Source: Deltaproteobacteria bacterium CG_4_8_14_3_um_filter_43_13
GTDB lineage: Bacteria; Desulfobacterota; UBA8473
Assembly (NCBI GenBank): GCA_002782605.1
Contig: PFIF01000269.1
Span: forward strand, 450-10,600
Direction of reading: 5' to 3'
Length of the DNA stretch: 10,151 bases
Every line of letters begins with the position of its first letter. The stretch's first letter is position 1. Below, piece after piece: positions 1-6,371 of this stretch. A model generated the notes under the pieces. It saw only the letters and a program-made list of their open reading frames with translations. It did no database searches and had not been told where the DNA came from. The translations under genes and the position numbers were made by a program.

Positions 1-176
1 ATGGCCTCCCCTTCCCTGGGAGGAGTAATCCCAGAGATGGAGTTTAAAACAGTTGTTTTACCAGCACCGTTGGCCCCTATTAATGCTACGATCTCTCCGA
101 CATTGACATGTATTGAGACGTTTTTCAGCGCATGAACCTTTCCGTAATATGTATTTATATTTTTTATCCTGAGCAT
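1..176 (-). CDS. livF: LivF, branched-chain amino acid ABC transporter ATPase (5' part, cut by window edge)
   Basis: Cytoplasmic ATPase subunit of a branched-chain/hydrophobic amino acid importer; it pairs with LivG to drive LivHM. Translating the minus strand from the ATG at 176-174 gives 58 codons open to the window edge. They begin MLRIKNINTYYGKVHALKNV, the usual LivF start with the conserved Tyr-Gly of the A-loop region. The Walker A motif GANGAGKT falls at about residues 36-43. The ORF is too short here to show the Q-loop, signature or Walker B. The start lies 3 nt after the livG stop, with GGGAG inside the livG end as the likely ribosome site, so it is translationally linked to livG. 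Order livG-livF is standard for this family. Confidence in LivF over LivG comes from position and the N-terminal sequence. Confidence 0.9.
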   Translation of the reverse strand, partial: MLRIKNINTYYGKVHALKNVSIHVNVGEIVALIGANGAGKTTVLNSISGITPPREGEA

Positions 177-179
177 TTT

Positions 180-944
180 TTATGCTTCTCCCAGATATGC
201 CTTTATCACTTCATTATTCTCCTGAATCTCCCTGGGAAGTCCTTCTGCAATCTTTTGACCAGAGTTGAGTACCATAATTTCATCTGATATACCCATTACT
301 AACTCCATATCATGTTCTACCAAGAGAATCGTAATACCCCTACCCCGTATCTCTGTAATCAAACGGGACAGGTTTTGGGTCTCTTTCGTATTTAGACCTG
401 ATGCTGGCTCGTCAAGCAACAGCAATCTGGGTTCGGTAGCCATAGCCCTTGCGATTTCCAATAGTCTTTGTTTCCCAAAGGGAAGATTTTCCGGGGACTC
501 GTCAAACCTATCTCCTAAACCAACAAATTCGAGATACTCCATAGCCCTTTTCCTGACCTCTTTTTCTTCTTTCCTTTTTTTGGGCAACGAGAGGATCGAA
601 CTCATTATACCAGAACTGGTCCTTGGGTGTCTTCCTATCATAACATTCTCTATGGCCGACATGTTACTAAACAATTGAACATTTTGGAAGGTGCGAGATA
701 TACCCAGGGAAGAAATTCTGTAAGATTTAAGTCGAGTGATGGATTTCCCCTGAAATTGAATCTCCCCATCGGTTGGTTGTAAAATTCCTGTGATCAAATT
801 GAAAACCGTGGTTTTACCGGCTCCATTCGGGCCAATGATGGCCTTTATCTGGCCTTCCCTTACCGTAAAATTCAGATCAGAAACAGCTACCAATCCTCCG
901 AAGATCTTTTTAATCTTAGAAGCATGGAGTATGACGTTATCCAT
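180..944 (-). CDS. livG: LivG, branched-chain amino acid ABC transporter ATPase
   Basis: Cytoplasmic ATPase subunit of the Liv importer, 254 residues, the normal length for LivG. Motifs in order: FGGLVAVSD near residue 15 (the family's aromatic/Gly start), Walker A GPNGAGKT at 38-45, Q-loop Gln at 87 in SRTFQNVQLF, signature LPFGKQ at 154-159, Walker B LLLLDEP at 174-180, and the H-loop His at 211 in VEHDM. The long insert between the Q-loop and signature (about 104-150) is typical of LivG. All catalytic residues are present, so it looks functional. The ATG at 944 has no clear Shine-Dalgarno sequence ahead of it. It is separated from livM by 161 bp of repeat-rich DNA, an unusually large gap for this operon type. 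It is closely followed by livF (3 nt). Confidence 0.95.
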   Translation of the reverse strand: MDNVILHASKIKKIFGGLVAVSDLNFTVREGQIKAIIGPNGAGKTTVFNLITGILQPTDGEIQFQGKSITRLKSYRISSLGISRTFQNVQLFSNMSAIENVMIGRHPRTSSGIMSSILSLPKKRKEEKEVRKRAMEYLEFVGLGDRFDESPENLPFGKQRLLEIARAMATEPRLLLLDEPASGLNTKETQNLSRLITEIRGRGITILLVEHDMELVMGISDEIMVLNSGQKIAEGLPREIQENNEVIKAYLGEA

Positions 945-970
945 TGTCTGTTTTTATATTGGTGGTATTC

Positions 971-1088
971 GTTTACAGTTTGCAGTTAACAGTTGGCAAA
1001 AATGCTTCAAGCTTTATATAACAGCGGGCTTAAGCCTGCTGTTGTAATTACCGTGAACTGTAAACTGTAAACTGAGAACCGTGAACGG
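971..1088. repeat. Heptad inverted-repeat element A with central palindrome
   Basis: This element fills most of the livM-livG gap. The left arm (972-999) reads as four 7-bp units, TTTACAG, TTTGCAG, TTAACAG, TTGGCAA. The right arm (1051-1085), on the opposite strand, reads as five units: TTCACGG, TTCTCAG, TTTACAG, TTTACAG, TTCACGG. Aligning 971-992 with the reverse complement of 1051-1072 gives 19 of 22 matches. Between the arms sits a near-perfect 24-bp palindrome at 1020-1043 (arms AACAGCGGGCTT and AAGCCTGCTGTT, one G/T pair). No coding potential is seen. It would form a hairpin in the livM-livG mRNA. It resembles a dispersed intergenic repeat or small non-autonomous element; that identity is inference from a single copy. 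Confidence 0.75.
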
Positions 1089-1105
1089 TTACTATTGTTG
1101 AAAGA

Positions 1106-2050
1106 TTACACCTTTTTGATTAACCTGTTAAATAGATATTCTAACCCACCGATTAATCCCCTGGGCAAAAAAATCATTATCAAAAGAAGAACAGCCCCAT
1201 AAACAAATATCTCAAAGTCTTTTAAGGCCCTTAAGAATTCTGGCAGTATGGTTAAAAGAGTAGCACCAATCAAGGCGCCCCAGACGCTATGCATCCCTCC
1301 TATTACCACCATCATCACCAAAAGGATTGAGAAAAAAAGGCCAAAAGAACTTGGACTGACAAAAGTTACATAATGGGTATATAGACTGCCTGCAACAGAG
1401 CCAAAAACAGCACTAATCATAAAGACCTGTATTTTGAGTTTGCTGGTATTAATCCCCATGGCATTTGCTGCAACTTCACTATCATGAATCGATCTGAGCG
1501 CCCTGCCTATCCTGGAATGAATCAAATTAAGTGAAAGGGTAAGGATCAGCAACAGGAAAGCCCATACAAAAAAGTAGTATTTTATATCTGTGTTCATTGT
1601 ATATCCGGCAAGAGAAATTTTTGGTATACCTCCAATTCCAGATGGACCACCGGTAATATCTGTCAGCTCATTAAATACTATATAAGTAATTTCTCCAAAA
1701 CCCAATGTGGCCATGGCGAGATAATGACCCTTCAGTTTCAAAGATGGAATACCTATAATCAACGCTACACAGGAAGATAAAAGGATACCCATAAAAAAAG
1801 CGCCCCAGGGGTGAAAACCTAATTTGGCAGTGAGGACTGCAGAAGTATAAGCACCAAGTCCGAAGAAGGCAGCGTGACCGATAGATATCTGTCCTGCATA
1901 TCCCATAAGCAGGCTGAGTCCGATGGCAATGATTCCGTTGATGCCTACAAATACCATTGTACTTATGTAGTAGGTATTGGTAACAATGAAAGGGAAAATA
2001 ACCAGGCAGACAGTGAGAATTAGGAGTGTAAGAGAGTCTTTCTTATCCAT
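1106..2050 (-). CDS. livM: LivM, branched-chain amino acid ABC transporter permease
   Basis: Inner-membrane permease, 314 residues, forming the translocation pore with LivH. It is strongly hydrophobic, with around eight membrane segments beginning near residues 8-24 and 31-50. Family motifs seen: YAGQISIGHAAFFGLGAY at about 51-68, LKLKGHYLAMATLGFGE at about 104-120, the loop TGGPSGIGGIP at 133-143, the cytoplasmic coupling loop GRALRSIHDSEVAANAMGIN at 182-201 (the contact site for the ATPases), and GGMHSVWGALIGA at 251-263. The reading frame is intact and ends normally. The start ATG at 2050 lies 14 nt after the livH stop and has only a weak ribosome site, so coupling to livH translation is likely. 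A frameshift in livH could therefore reduce livM expression as well (inference). Confidence 0.95.
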   Translation of the reverse strand: MDKKDSLTLLILTVCLVIFPFIVTNTYYISTMVFVGINGIIAIGLSLLMGYAGQISIGHAAFFGLGAYTSAVLTAKLGFHPWGAFFMGILLSSCVALIIGIPSLKLKGHYLAMATLGFGEITYIVFNELTDITGGPSGIGGIPKISLAGYTMNTDIKYYFFVWAFLLLILTLSLNLIHSRIGRALRSIHDSEVAANAMGINTSKLKIQVFMISAVFGSVAGSLYTHYVTFVSPSSFGLFFSILLVMMVVIGGMHSVWGALIGATLLTILPEFLRALKDFEIFVYGAVLLLIMIFLPRGLIGGLEYLFNRLIKKV

Positions 2051-2064
2051 AAGAATTCAAGAAC

Positions 2065-2331
2065 CTAAAATTTTTTAAATCCACTTACCTCAGTAACCCC
2101 GAAGATTCCACTTGGCTTAATAAAAAGAACGAGTAGAAGGACTAAAAGGGCAATGGCATCCTTGTACCCAGAGTGAATAAGACCTGCCCCCAATGACTCC
2201 ATAACTCCCAGGAGAAGCCCTGCAAATATCGCCCCATAAAAATTTCCCAGGCCACCCAGGACAGCCGCCCCAAAACCCTTTAAACCTAACATAGCACCAT
2301 TGTCATAAGCCATCAGGGTAATAGGCGCTAT
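2065..2331 (-). CDS. livH: LivH, 3' fragment after frameshift
   Basis: C-terminal 88 codons of the LivH permease in a different frame from the 5' part. The sequence starts IAPITLMAYDNGAMLGLKGF, which is the highly conserved LivH core, followed by GAAVLGGLGNFYGAIFAGLLLGVME and a final hydrophobic segment ending in LFIKPSGIFG. No start codon with a ribosome site is present at the join; the earliest in-frame start is a TTG at 2346 lying inside the upstream coding sequence. This piece is therefore the remainder of one gene, not a separate protein. Skipping one T of the TTT at 2334-2332 (minus strand) rejoins the frames as GIAGII-IAPIT, the family consensus. The joined protein would be 297 residues, the normal LivH length. 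Confidence 0.85.
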   Translation of the reverse strand: MAPITLMAYDNGAMLGLKGFGAAVLGGLGNFYGAIFAGLLLGVMESLGAGLIHSGYKDAIALLVLLLVLFIKPSGIFGVTEVSGFKKF

Positions 2332-2959
2332 AAATGATGCCTGCAATCCCCCCTATTGCGGCTGATAGGACAAAGGATAAGAGAACCATCCGTTTGACGT
2401 TGATTCCCATCAGGCTTGCTGCTGTTCGATTAACAGCACAGGCAGTCATTGCCTTTCCGATAATGGTGTATTTGAAAAAAACAGATAACAATACCACAAC
2501 TACAACTGTTATTCCAACGACCCAGATGTACTGGGGATTAAGAGATGCCCCCATGAAAGCGATACCCTTCTCTCCTGAGAAAGGAGGTAGAAAGTGGGTA
2601 TCCTTACCCCATACCAACATGGCAATACCCTTAAACAGGATGGAAACTGCTATGGTCACAATAATCAGAGTAACTACCGTGGGCTTTTTTATAGGAGAAA
2701 TGGTAAATCTCTCCATGATAATGCCTATTAAAGTGAGAACAAGAACTGTGAGAGGGAAACCTATAACCAGGGGAAATTTCAGCATCACAGTAAAGAAGAT
2801 CATGGTGAGACCACCAAGCATTACAAACTCGCCCTGGGCAAAATTTATAATGGAGGTTGAATTGTAGATAATATTGAACCCAAGGGCTATTATTGCATAA
2901 ACGCTTCCTATAGTAACCCCGCTGAGGACATACTGTATAATCTGGCTGTATAGGAGCAA
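2303..2959 (-). CDS. livH: LivH, branched-chain amino acid ABC transporter permease, 5' fragment (frameshifted)
   Basis: N-terminal two-thirds of the LivH inner-membrane permease. I place the start at the TTG at 2959, because AGGAGG (2970-2965) stands 5 nt ahead of it. It gives LLLYSQIIQYVLSGVTIGSV, the usual LivH N-terminus. A longer in-frame ATG at 2992 lies inside a terminator hairpin and adds 11 non-conserved residues. Conserved features: ALGFNIIYNSTSIINFAQGE with GEFVMLG after it (family signature), several membrane helices, and the coupling loop GKAMTACAVNRTAASLMGIN. Homology runs to GGIAGII at about 2333; after that the frame continues as YSAYYPDGL to a stop at 2303, which is not LivH-like. 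The gene is thus broken by one extra base, either a true mutation or a sequence error. Confidence 0.85.
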   Translation of the reverse strand: MLLYSQIIQYVLSGVTIGSVYAIIALGFNIIYNSTSIINFAQGEFVMLGGLTMIFFTVMLKFPLVIGFPLTVLVLTLIGIIMERFTISPIKKPTVVTLIIVTIAVSILFKGIAMLVWGKDTHFLPPFSGEKGIAFMGASLNPQYIWVVGITVVVVVLLSVFFKYTIIGKAMTACAVNRTAASLMGINVKRMVLLSFVLSAAIGGIAGIIYSAYYPDGL

Positions 2960-2964
2960 TCTAA

Positions 2965-2970
2965 CCTCCT
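2965..2970 (-). promoter_or_regulatory. Ribosome binding site fixing the livH TTG start
   Basis: The minus strand reads AGGAGG, then TTAGA, then TTG. A perfect Shine-Dalgarno core with a 5-nt spacer to the TTG at 2959 decides the livH start. The only upstream ATG in frame (2992) has no such site and falls in the terminator stem. The site begins 5 nt beyond the terminator U-tract. Confidence 0.8.
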
Positions 2971-2975
2971 GTAAG

Positions 2976-3021
2976 AAAAAAACTGAGACCACCTTTAGAA
3001 AGGTAAAATGGTCTCAGTTTT
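2976..3021 (-). terminator. Intrinsic terminator between livK and livH
   Basis: On the minus strand, AAAACTGAGACCA (3021-3009) pairs perfectly with TGGTCTCAGTTTT (2991-2979), a 13-bp stem. The 17-nt loop contains a small inner hairpin (CCTTT/AAAGG). Seven consecutive T follow (2982-2976). This is a textbook Rho-independent terminator for the livK transcript. Only 5 nt separate the T-run from the livH ribosome site, so there is no room for a promoter between them. The downstream livHMGF genes must therefore be reached by read-through or by regulated antitermination, if they share this transcript. Such an arrangement would yield more binding protein than permease and ATPase, which fits the usual needs of binding-protein transporters (inference). 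Confidence 0.85.
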
Positions 3022-3057
3022 AGGTTTGATTGAACATCGTAACTGCTCAGGTAGATA

Positions 3058-3151
3058 GGCTGTAGGTGTTTAGACTGTAAGGTAAAGAAGCAGAGACAGG
3101 GACTTACTGACGCAGTCCGTCTGCAAAACTAACGGCCTTCAGCCTACAGTT
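3058..3151. repeat. Heptad inverted-repeat element C (degenerate)
   Basis: A weaker version of the 7-bp-unit design in the livK-livH gap. The left arm has GGCTGTA (3058-3064), GGTGTTT (3065-3071) and, after one extra base, GACTGTA (3073-3079). The right arm (3131-3151), read on the other strand, is AACTGTA, GGCTGAA, GGCCGTT. The arms are thus related and inverted, though spacing is imperfect. The middle (about 3080-3130) contains a short GGACT/AGTCC stem at 3100-3104 and 3114-3118. No coding potential is seen. It lies between the livK stop and the terminator, in the 3' untranslated part of the livK message. Confidence 0.5.
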
Positions 3152-3171
3152 TAAATAACCTTAGTAGTAAC

Positions 3172-4347
3172 TTATTTTTTATATAAATCGAATTTTCCTT
3201 TTTTTACAGTGAGCATTTCCAGAGAATCCAAGCCAAGCCCTGTGTGATCGGTTGGAGAGAAGTTAAAGATACCACCTGTTCCAACAAAACCCTTCTTATT
3301 CTCTATGAATGACCTCATCTTATTCTTATCGGGGCCAGAAGCCTTTAAAGCAGCCACAACGAGATTCAGGGCATCCAATGCATGCCCCCCAAAGGTGCTG
3401 ACATCTTCTTTATGCTGAGATTCATATGCCTTCTTGTATTCAACAAGGAGTTTCTTCTGAGGATGTTTTTTATGCAAGAATTCTGCTACCAGCACTCTGC
3501 CGCAGGGGAATATAACACCTTCAGCAGCCTCCCCAGCCGCTGCAGCATATTTTGTATTACCAAACCCATGACTCTGATAGAGTGGTATGGTGATTCCAAG
3601 CTGTATCCTATTCTTCATGACTGTTGTCTGTGCAGGAAGGATGGACCAATTCACTATTGCCTGGGCTTCAGTTCCCTTGATCTTGGTCAATTGGGGTGTC
3701 AAATCTGTGTCTTTGGGGCCGTATGTCTCATCTGAAATAACGGCAATCCCAAATTCAGGGGCATACTTTTTCAGTTGTTCCCGCCCCTGGGCACCAAAAC
3801 CCGTTGTATCTGTAATTATGGCGACCTTGGTAATACCGCTTTTCTTCATATGCCCATAAATCTTTTGAACTACATGACTGTCCTTTTGAGGCGTTTTAAA
3901 TATCCACTTCCTTTCCTTATCGGTCTTTGGATCATGAACTATGGCCTCTGCTGCTGCACACGACACGAGTATCTGTTCTGCCTCTTCCATTATTGGAACA
4001 ACAGCCATGCTCTCACCGCTTGTCGATGGTCCCACTATAGCCAGCACCCCTTCTTTTAAGAGTTTCTTGGCAGCCAAAACGGCTGCAGTAGGATCTCCTT
4101 TGGTGTCTTCAATCAGGAGTTTCAGGGGGTGACCATTGATTCCCCCAGCCTTATTAACCTTATCTTCAATCCATACAGCCGTTCTTCTCTCAGGCTCACC
4201 CAGCCAGCTTGCAGGACCTGTAAATGCAAAGAGACAGCCAATCTTATACGGCTCCTTTAGATTTACCTTCTTTGCGAAACTATTAACAGATAAGGCAAGA
4301 CCTAAAAACAATACCCCTCCTAAAATCAACAGCTTTCTTTTAAACAT
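3172..4347 (-). CDS. livK: LivK-type periplasmic amino acid binding protein
   Basis: Periplasmic substrate-binding protein of the Liv importer, 391 residues, of the type I leucine-binding fold (Peripla_BP_6). A signal peptide is clear: KRK followed by a hydrophobic stretch, with likely cleavage after SFA at residue 25. The mature part opens with YKIGCLFAFTGPASWLGEPE, the family's ligand-lobe start. Further on come VNKAGGINGHPLKLLIEDTKGDP and VLAIVGPSTSGESMAVVPI, the conserved Ser/Thr ligand loop. The start ATG at 4347 has AGGAGG (4358-4353) 5 nt upstream. The exact ligand cannot be read from the sequence: branched-chain, aromatic or other hydrophobic amino acids, or an aromatic acid, are all possible. 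Next to ior/paaK/ACT genes an aromatic amino acid is attractive (inference). A strong terminator follows it. Confidence 0.93.
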   Translation of the reverse strand: MFKRKLLILGGVLFLGLALSVNSFAKKVNLKEPYKIGCLFAFTGPASWLGEPERRTAVWIEDKVNKAGGINGHPLKLLIEDTKGDPTAAVLAAKKLLKEGVLAIVGPSTSGESMAVVPIMEEAEQILVSCAAAEAIVHDPKTDKERKWIFKTPQKDSHVVQKIYGHMKKSGITKVAIITDTTGFGAQGREQLKKYAPEFGIAVISDETYGPKDTDLTPQLTKIKGTEAQAIVNWSILPAQTTVMKNRIQLGITIPLYQSHGFGNTKYAAAAGEAAEGVIFPCGRVLVAEFLHKKHPQKKLLVEYKKAYESQHKEDVSTFGGHALDALNLVVAALKASGPDKNKMRSFIENKKGFVGTGGIFNFSPTDHTGLGLDSLEMLTVKKGKFDLYKK

Positions 4348-4421
4348 ATTTACCTCCTCATTTATTACCTGTGTCAGTAGTTATTTACCTGTGGTCAATT
4401 GCATTTGTATCTATAGTGAAT

Positions 4422-4506
4422 GTCATTAGTCAATAGTCATTTGTCACTGGTAAAAGCGATCAATTTTCCACACTTAACCAATGACCGATGACTAATGACC
4501 AGTGAC
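4422..4506. repeat. Heptad inverted-repeat element B (GTCATTA units)
   Basis: Two arms of exact 7-bp periodicity in opposite orientation in the gap between the ACT gene and livK. Left arm 4422-4451: GTCATTA, GTCAATA, GTCATTT, GTCACTG, GT. Right arm 4477-4506, read on the other strand: GTCACTG, GTCATTA, GTCATCG, GTCATTG, GT. Each arm is four units plus two bases, and the arms match at 24 of 30 positions. The 25-nt centre (4452-4476) is AT-rich. The arms could pair into a long hairpin in the transcript, but no T-run follows on the minus strand, so it is not a standard terminator. The remainder of the 245-bp gap (4348-4592) shows no ORF and no convincing promoter apart from a weak TTGACT/TACAAA pair partly inside the left arm. 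Confidence 0.8.
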
Positions 4507-4592
4507 GTTGCCTATTAGTTAAACTAATTTTCACCCCCTTTCCTTATCTGCCATTACAACCTCCATAAGTGTGAATTTTAGCCTTATAGGAG

Positions 4593-5024
4593 TCAGAACT
4601 GGTACAATTTCTCTCCTCTTAAAATGGCTATGTTATTCTTTTGTAATACATCAATAGCCTTATCAGTTTCATCAAATCTGCAAATAATTATAGCATTTTC
4701 CCCGCTTTGTTCGACGAAAGCATACATATATTCAACATTAATGTCATGGTCTGATAAGACCCCCAGGATACCCGCCAGCCCCCCTGGTTTATCTTCGACT
4801 TCCACCGCAACCACCTCGGTTTTTCCCACCGTAAACCCGTTTTCCTTAAGTACCTCCCTGGCTTTTTGTGAGTCATTTACAATCAGTCTTAAAATCCCAA
4901 AGTCGGTGGTATCGGCAAGGGAAAGTGCCCTGATATTTATCCCTGCTTCACCCAGTACTCTGGTAACCTTGGCCAGCCTTCCGGATTTGTTCTCTAAAAA
5001 AACGGATATTTGATCTATCTTCAC
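4593..5024 (-). CDS. Tandem ACT-domain protein, probable amino acid sensor
   Basis: Small cytoplasmic protein of 143 residues made of two ACT domains and nothing else. Domain 1 (about 1-68) opens KIDQISVFLENKSGRLAKVT; domain 2 (about 70-141) opens VVAVEVEDKPGGLAGILGVL. Both have the Gly-Leu turn before the first helix, where ACT domains bind amino acids at dimer interfaces, followed by the typical D/G-I-N-I/V strand start (GINIRAL, DINVEYM). The start is GTG at 5024, with AAGGAG 7 nt upstream. Tandem ACT proteins of this size are often found beside PaaK and Ior genes in anaerobes and archaea (recalled knowledge). It lies 22 nt after paaK, in one operon. A role in sensing aromatic or branched-chain amino acids is inference; no catalytic or DNA-binding domain is present. 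Confidence 0.85.
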   Translation of the reverse strand: MKIDQISVFLENKSGRLAKVTRVLGEAGINIRALSLADTTDFGILRLIVNDSQKAREVLKENGFTVGKTEVVAVEVEDKPGGLAGILGVLSDHDINVEYMYAFVEQSGENAIIICRFDETDKAIDVLQKNNIAILRGEKLYQF

Positions 5025-5046
5025 CCTGCAACTCCTTTTTTTTAAT

Positions 5047-6348
5047 CTATATCTTTCTTTTGTCTATTACCCGTTGGGCCTTGCCTTCACTCCTCTGAAT
5101 GGTTTTGGGCTCAACGAGTTTAACCATGGTAGAGACACCTAAAAAGTCTTTAATGTCCTTCTCAATTTTTTTGCCCAGTATCTGCAAGTTTTTTATCTCA
5201 TCAGAGAAGACCCTTTCATTGACTTCAACCTGTATTTCAAGGGTATCCATGGTGCCTTTTCTGTCTACAATCAACAGATAATGGGGTTCAATACCTTCTA
5301 TGTTCATCAAGATACTCTCTATTTGAGATGGAAAGACATTTACCCCTCTGATGATCAGCATGTCATCCGATCTACCACTCACCCTTTCCATCCTGACAAA
5401 CGTCCTTCCGCACACACAAAGCTCTGGATTCAGCACAGAGATATCCCGGGTTCGATATCTTATCAAAGGAAATGCCTCTTTTGTTAAGGTGGTGAAGACA
5501 AGCTCTCCTCTCTGCCCATAAGGCAGGGTTTCGCATGTTTTTGGGTTTATAACCTCCACAATAAAGTGATCTTCAAATACATGCAGTCCTCTTTTAGCTT
5601 CCATACACTCTACAGCCACTCCAGGGCCTATTATTTCACTCAGTCCATATAGATCCATGGCACTTAAGTTGAGCTTCTTCTCTATCTCTTCCCGCATCCC
5701 CTCTGACCATGGTTCTGCACCAAAAAGGCCTGCTTTAAGCTTGAGTTTTTTAAAATCTACTCCCATCTCCTCCGCTGTTTCAGCGAGGGAGAGAGCATAC
5801 GATGGGGTAGAAGTGAGTATTGTGGAACCAAAGTCCTCCATTATCATAATCTGCTTCTTGGAATTACCACCAGACATGGGGATTACTGATGCACCCAGCC
5901 TTTCAGCGCCATAGTGTAGTCCAAGCCCTCCTGTAAACAACCCATACCCATAAGAATTATGAATGATATCACTCTTTGTTACCCTTGCAGCGCTCAATGC
6001 CCTAGCCATAAGTTCCGCCCAGGTTTCTATATCCTTCCTTGTATACCCTACCACTGTAGGTTTCCCTGTTGTTCCAGAAGAGGCATGGATTCTTACTACA
6101 CTCTCAAGAGGCACTGCAAATAAACCATAAGGATAATTGTCCCTGAGATCCTGCTTGGTAGTAAAAGGCAATATCTTTAAATCATCCAGAGACTTAATGT
6201 CTTCGGGTTTCACTCCCCTTTCGTCAAATGCCCTTTTATAGAAAGGAACAGTAGCATATACCCTTTTTACCAGATCCTGCAATCTCTTTAGTTTTAAGGC
6301 TTCCAGTGCCTCTCTGGGCAATGTCTCAAATTCTTTATCCCAGATCAT
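5047..6348 (-). CDS. paaK: Phenylacetate-CoA ligase family protein (aryl-CoA ligase)
   Basis: Cytoplasmic adenylate-forming enzyme, 433 residues, the PaaK family length. PaaK makes phenylacetyl-CoA from phenylacetate, ATP and CoA, releasing AMP and PPi. Motifs: phosphate loop ASSGTTGKPTVVGYT at 89-103; YGYGLFTGGLGLHYG at 133-147; LFGAEPWSE at 208-216; the A5 motif LYGLSEIIGPG at 233-243; RYRTRDI at 297-303; the hinge/A8 motif GRSDDMLIIRGVNVFPSQIE at 325-344; and the catalytic Lys in SEGKAQRV (K423). All are intact. Cys-X-Cys near 311-313 (CVCGRT) is common in this family. The start ATG at 6348 has AGGAGG (6359-6354) 5 nt ahead. Beside iorAB it probably acts on an arylacetate such as phenyl- or indoleacetate. 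Methanogen relatives have been called coenzyme F390 synthetases, so substrate is not certain. Confidence 0.93.
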   Translation of the reverse strand: MIWDKEFETLPREALEALKLKRLQDLVKRVYATVPFYKRAFDERGVKPEDIKSLDDLKILPFTTKQDLRDNYPYGLFAVPLESVVRIHASSGTTGKPTVVGYTRKDIETWAELMARALSAARVTKSDIIHNSYGYGLFTGGLGLHYGAERLGASVIPMSGGNSKKQIMIMEDFGSTILTSTPSYALSLAETAEEMGVDFKKLKLKAGLFGAEPWSEGMREEIEKKLNLSAMDLYGLSEIIGPGVAVECMEAKRGLHVFEDHFIVEVINPKTCETLPYGQRGELVFTTLTKEAFPLIRYRTRDISVLNPELCVCGRTFVRMERVSGRSDDMLIIRGVNVFPSQIESILMNIEGIEPHYLLIVDRKGTMDTLEIQVEVNERVFSDEIKNLQILGKKIEKDIKDFLGVSTMVKLVEPKTIQRSEGKAQRVIDKRKI

Positions 6349-6371
6349 AACTGCCTCCTTTGTTTGTCCGC

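Noticed and set aside
467..484. LivG signature motif LPFGKQ instead of LSGGQ as a sign of inactivity
   Set aside because: LivG proteins commonly have L-P/A-Y/F-G here; the key Gly and Gln are kept and all other motifs are intact.
265..678. Plus-strand ORF of 137 codons within livG
   Set aside because: Antisense shadow of a clearly conserved ATPase gene; no ribosome site and no recognisable domain.
790..1047. Plus-strand ORF running from livG into the livM-livG gap
   Set aside because: Half is antisense to livG and the rest crosses the heptad repeat element; no start context or domain.
2334..2867. Plus-strand ORF of 177 codons opposite livH
   Set aside because: Low-complexity antisense translation of a membrane protein gene; all homology is on the minus strand.
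2960..2992. Longer livH start at ATG 2992
   Set aside because: The extra 11 residues are not LivH-like, the ATG lies in the terminator stem, and AGGAGG points to TTG at 2959.
3382..4429. Several overlapping plus-strand ORFs opposite livK
   Set aside because: They overlap one another in different frames, show no family features, and livK is intact on the other strand.
4386..4436. Possible promoter for livK (TTGACT, 18 bp, TACAAA on the minus strand)
   Set aside because: The -35 match falls inside a heptad repeat and the -10 is poor; not strong enough to list as a feature.
4422..4506. Heptad element B as a CRISPR array or as an intrinsic terminator
   Set aside because: Units are 7 bp without spacers, which excludes CRISPR; no T-run follows the stem on the transcribed strand.
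4688..4876. Second minus-strand ORF (62 codons) inside the ACT gene
   Set aside because: Out-of-frame overlap with a conserved tandem-ACT protein; no independent support.
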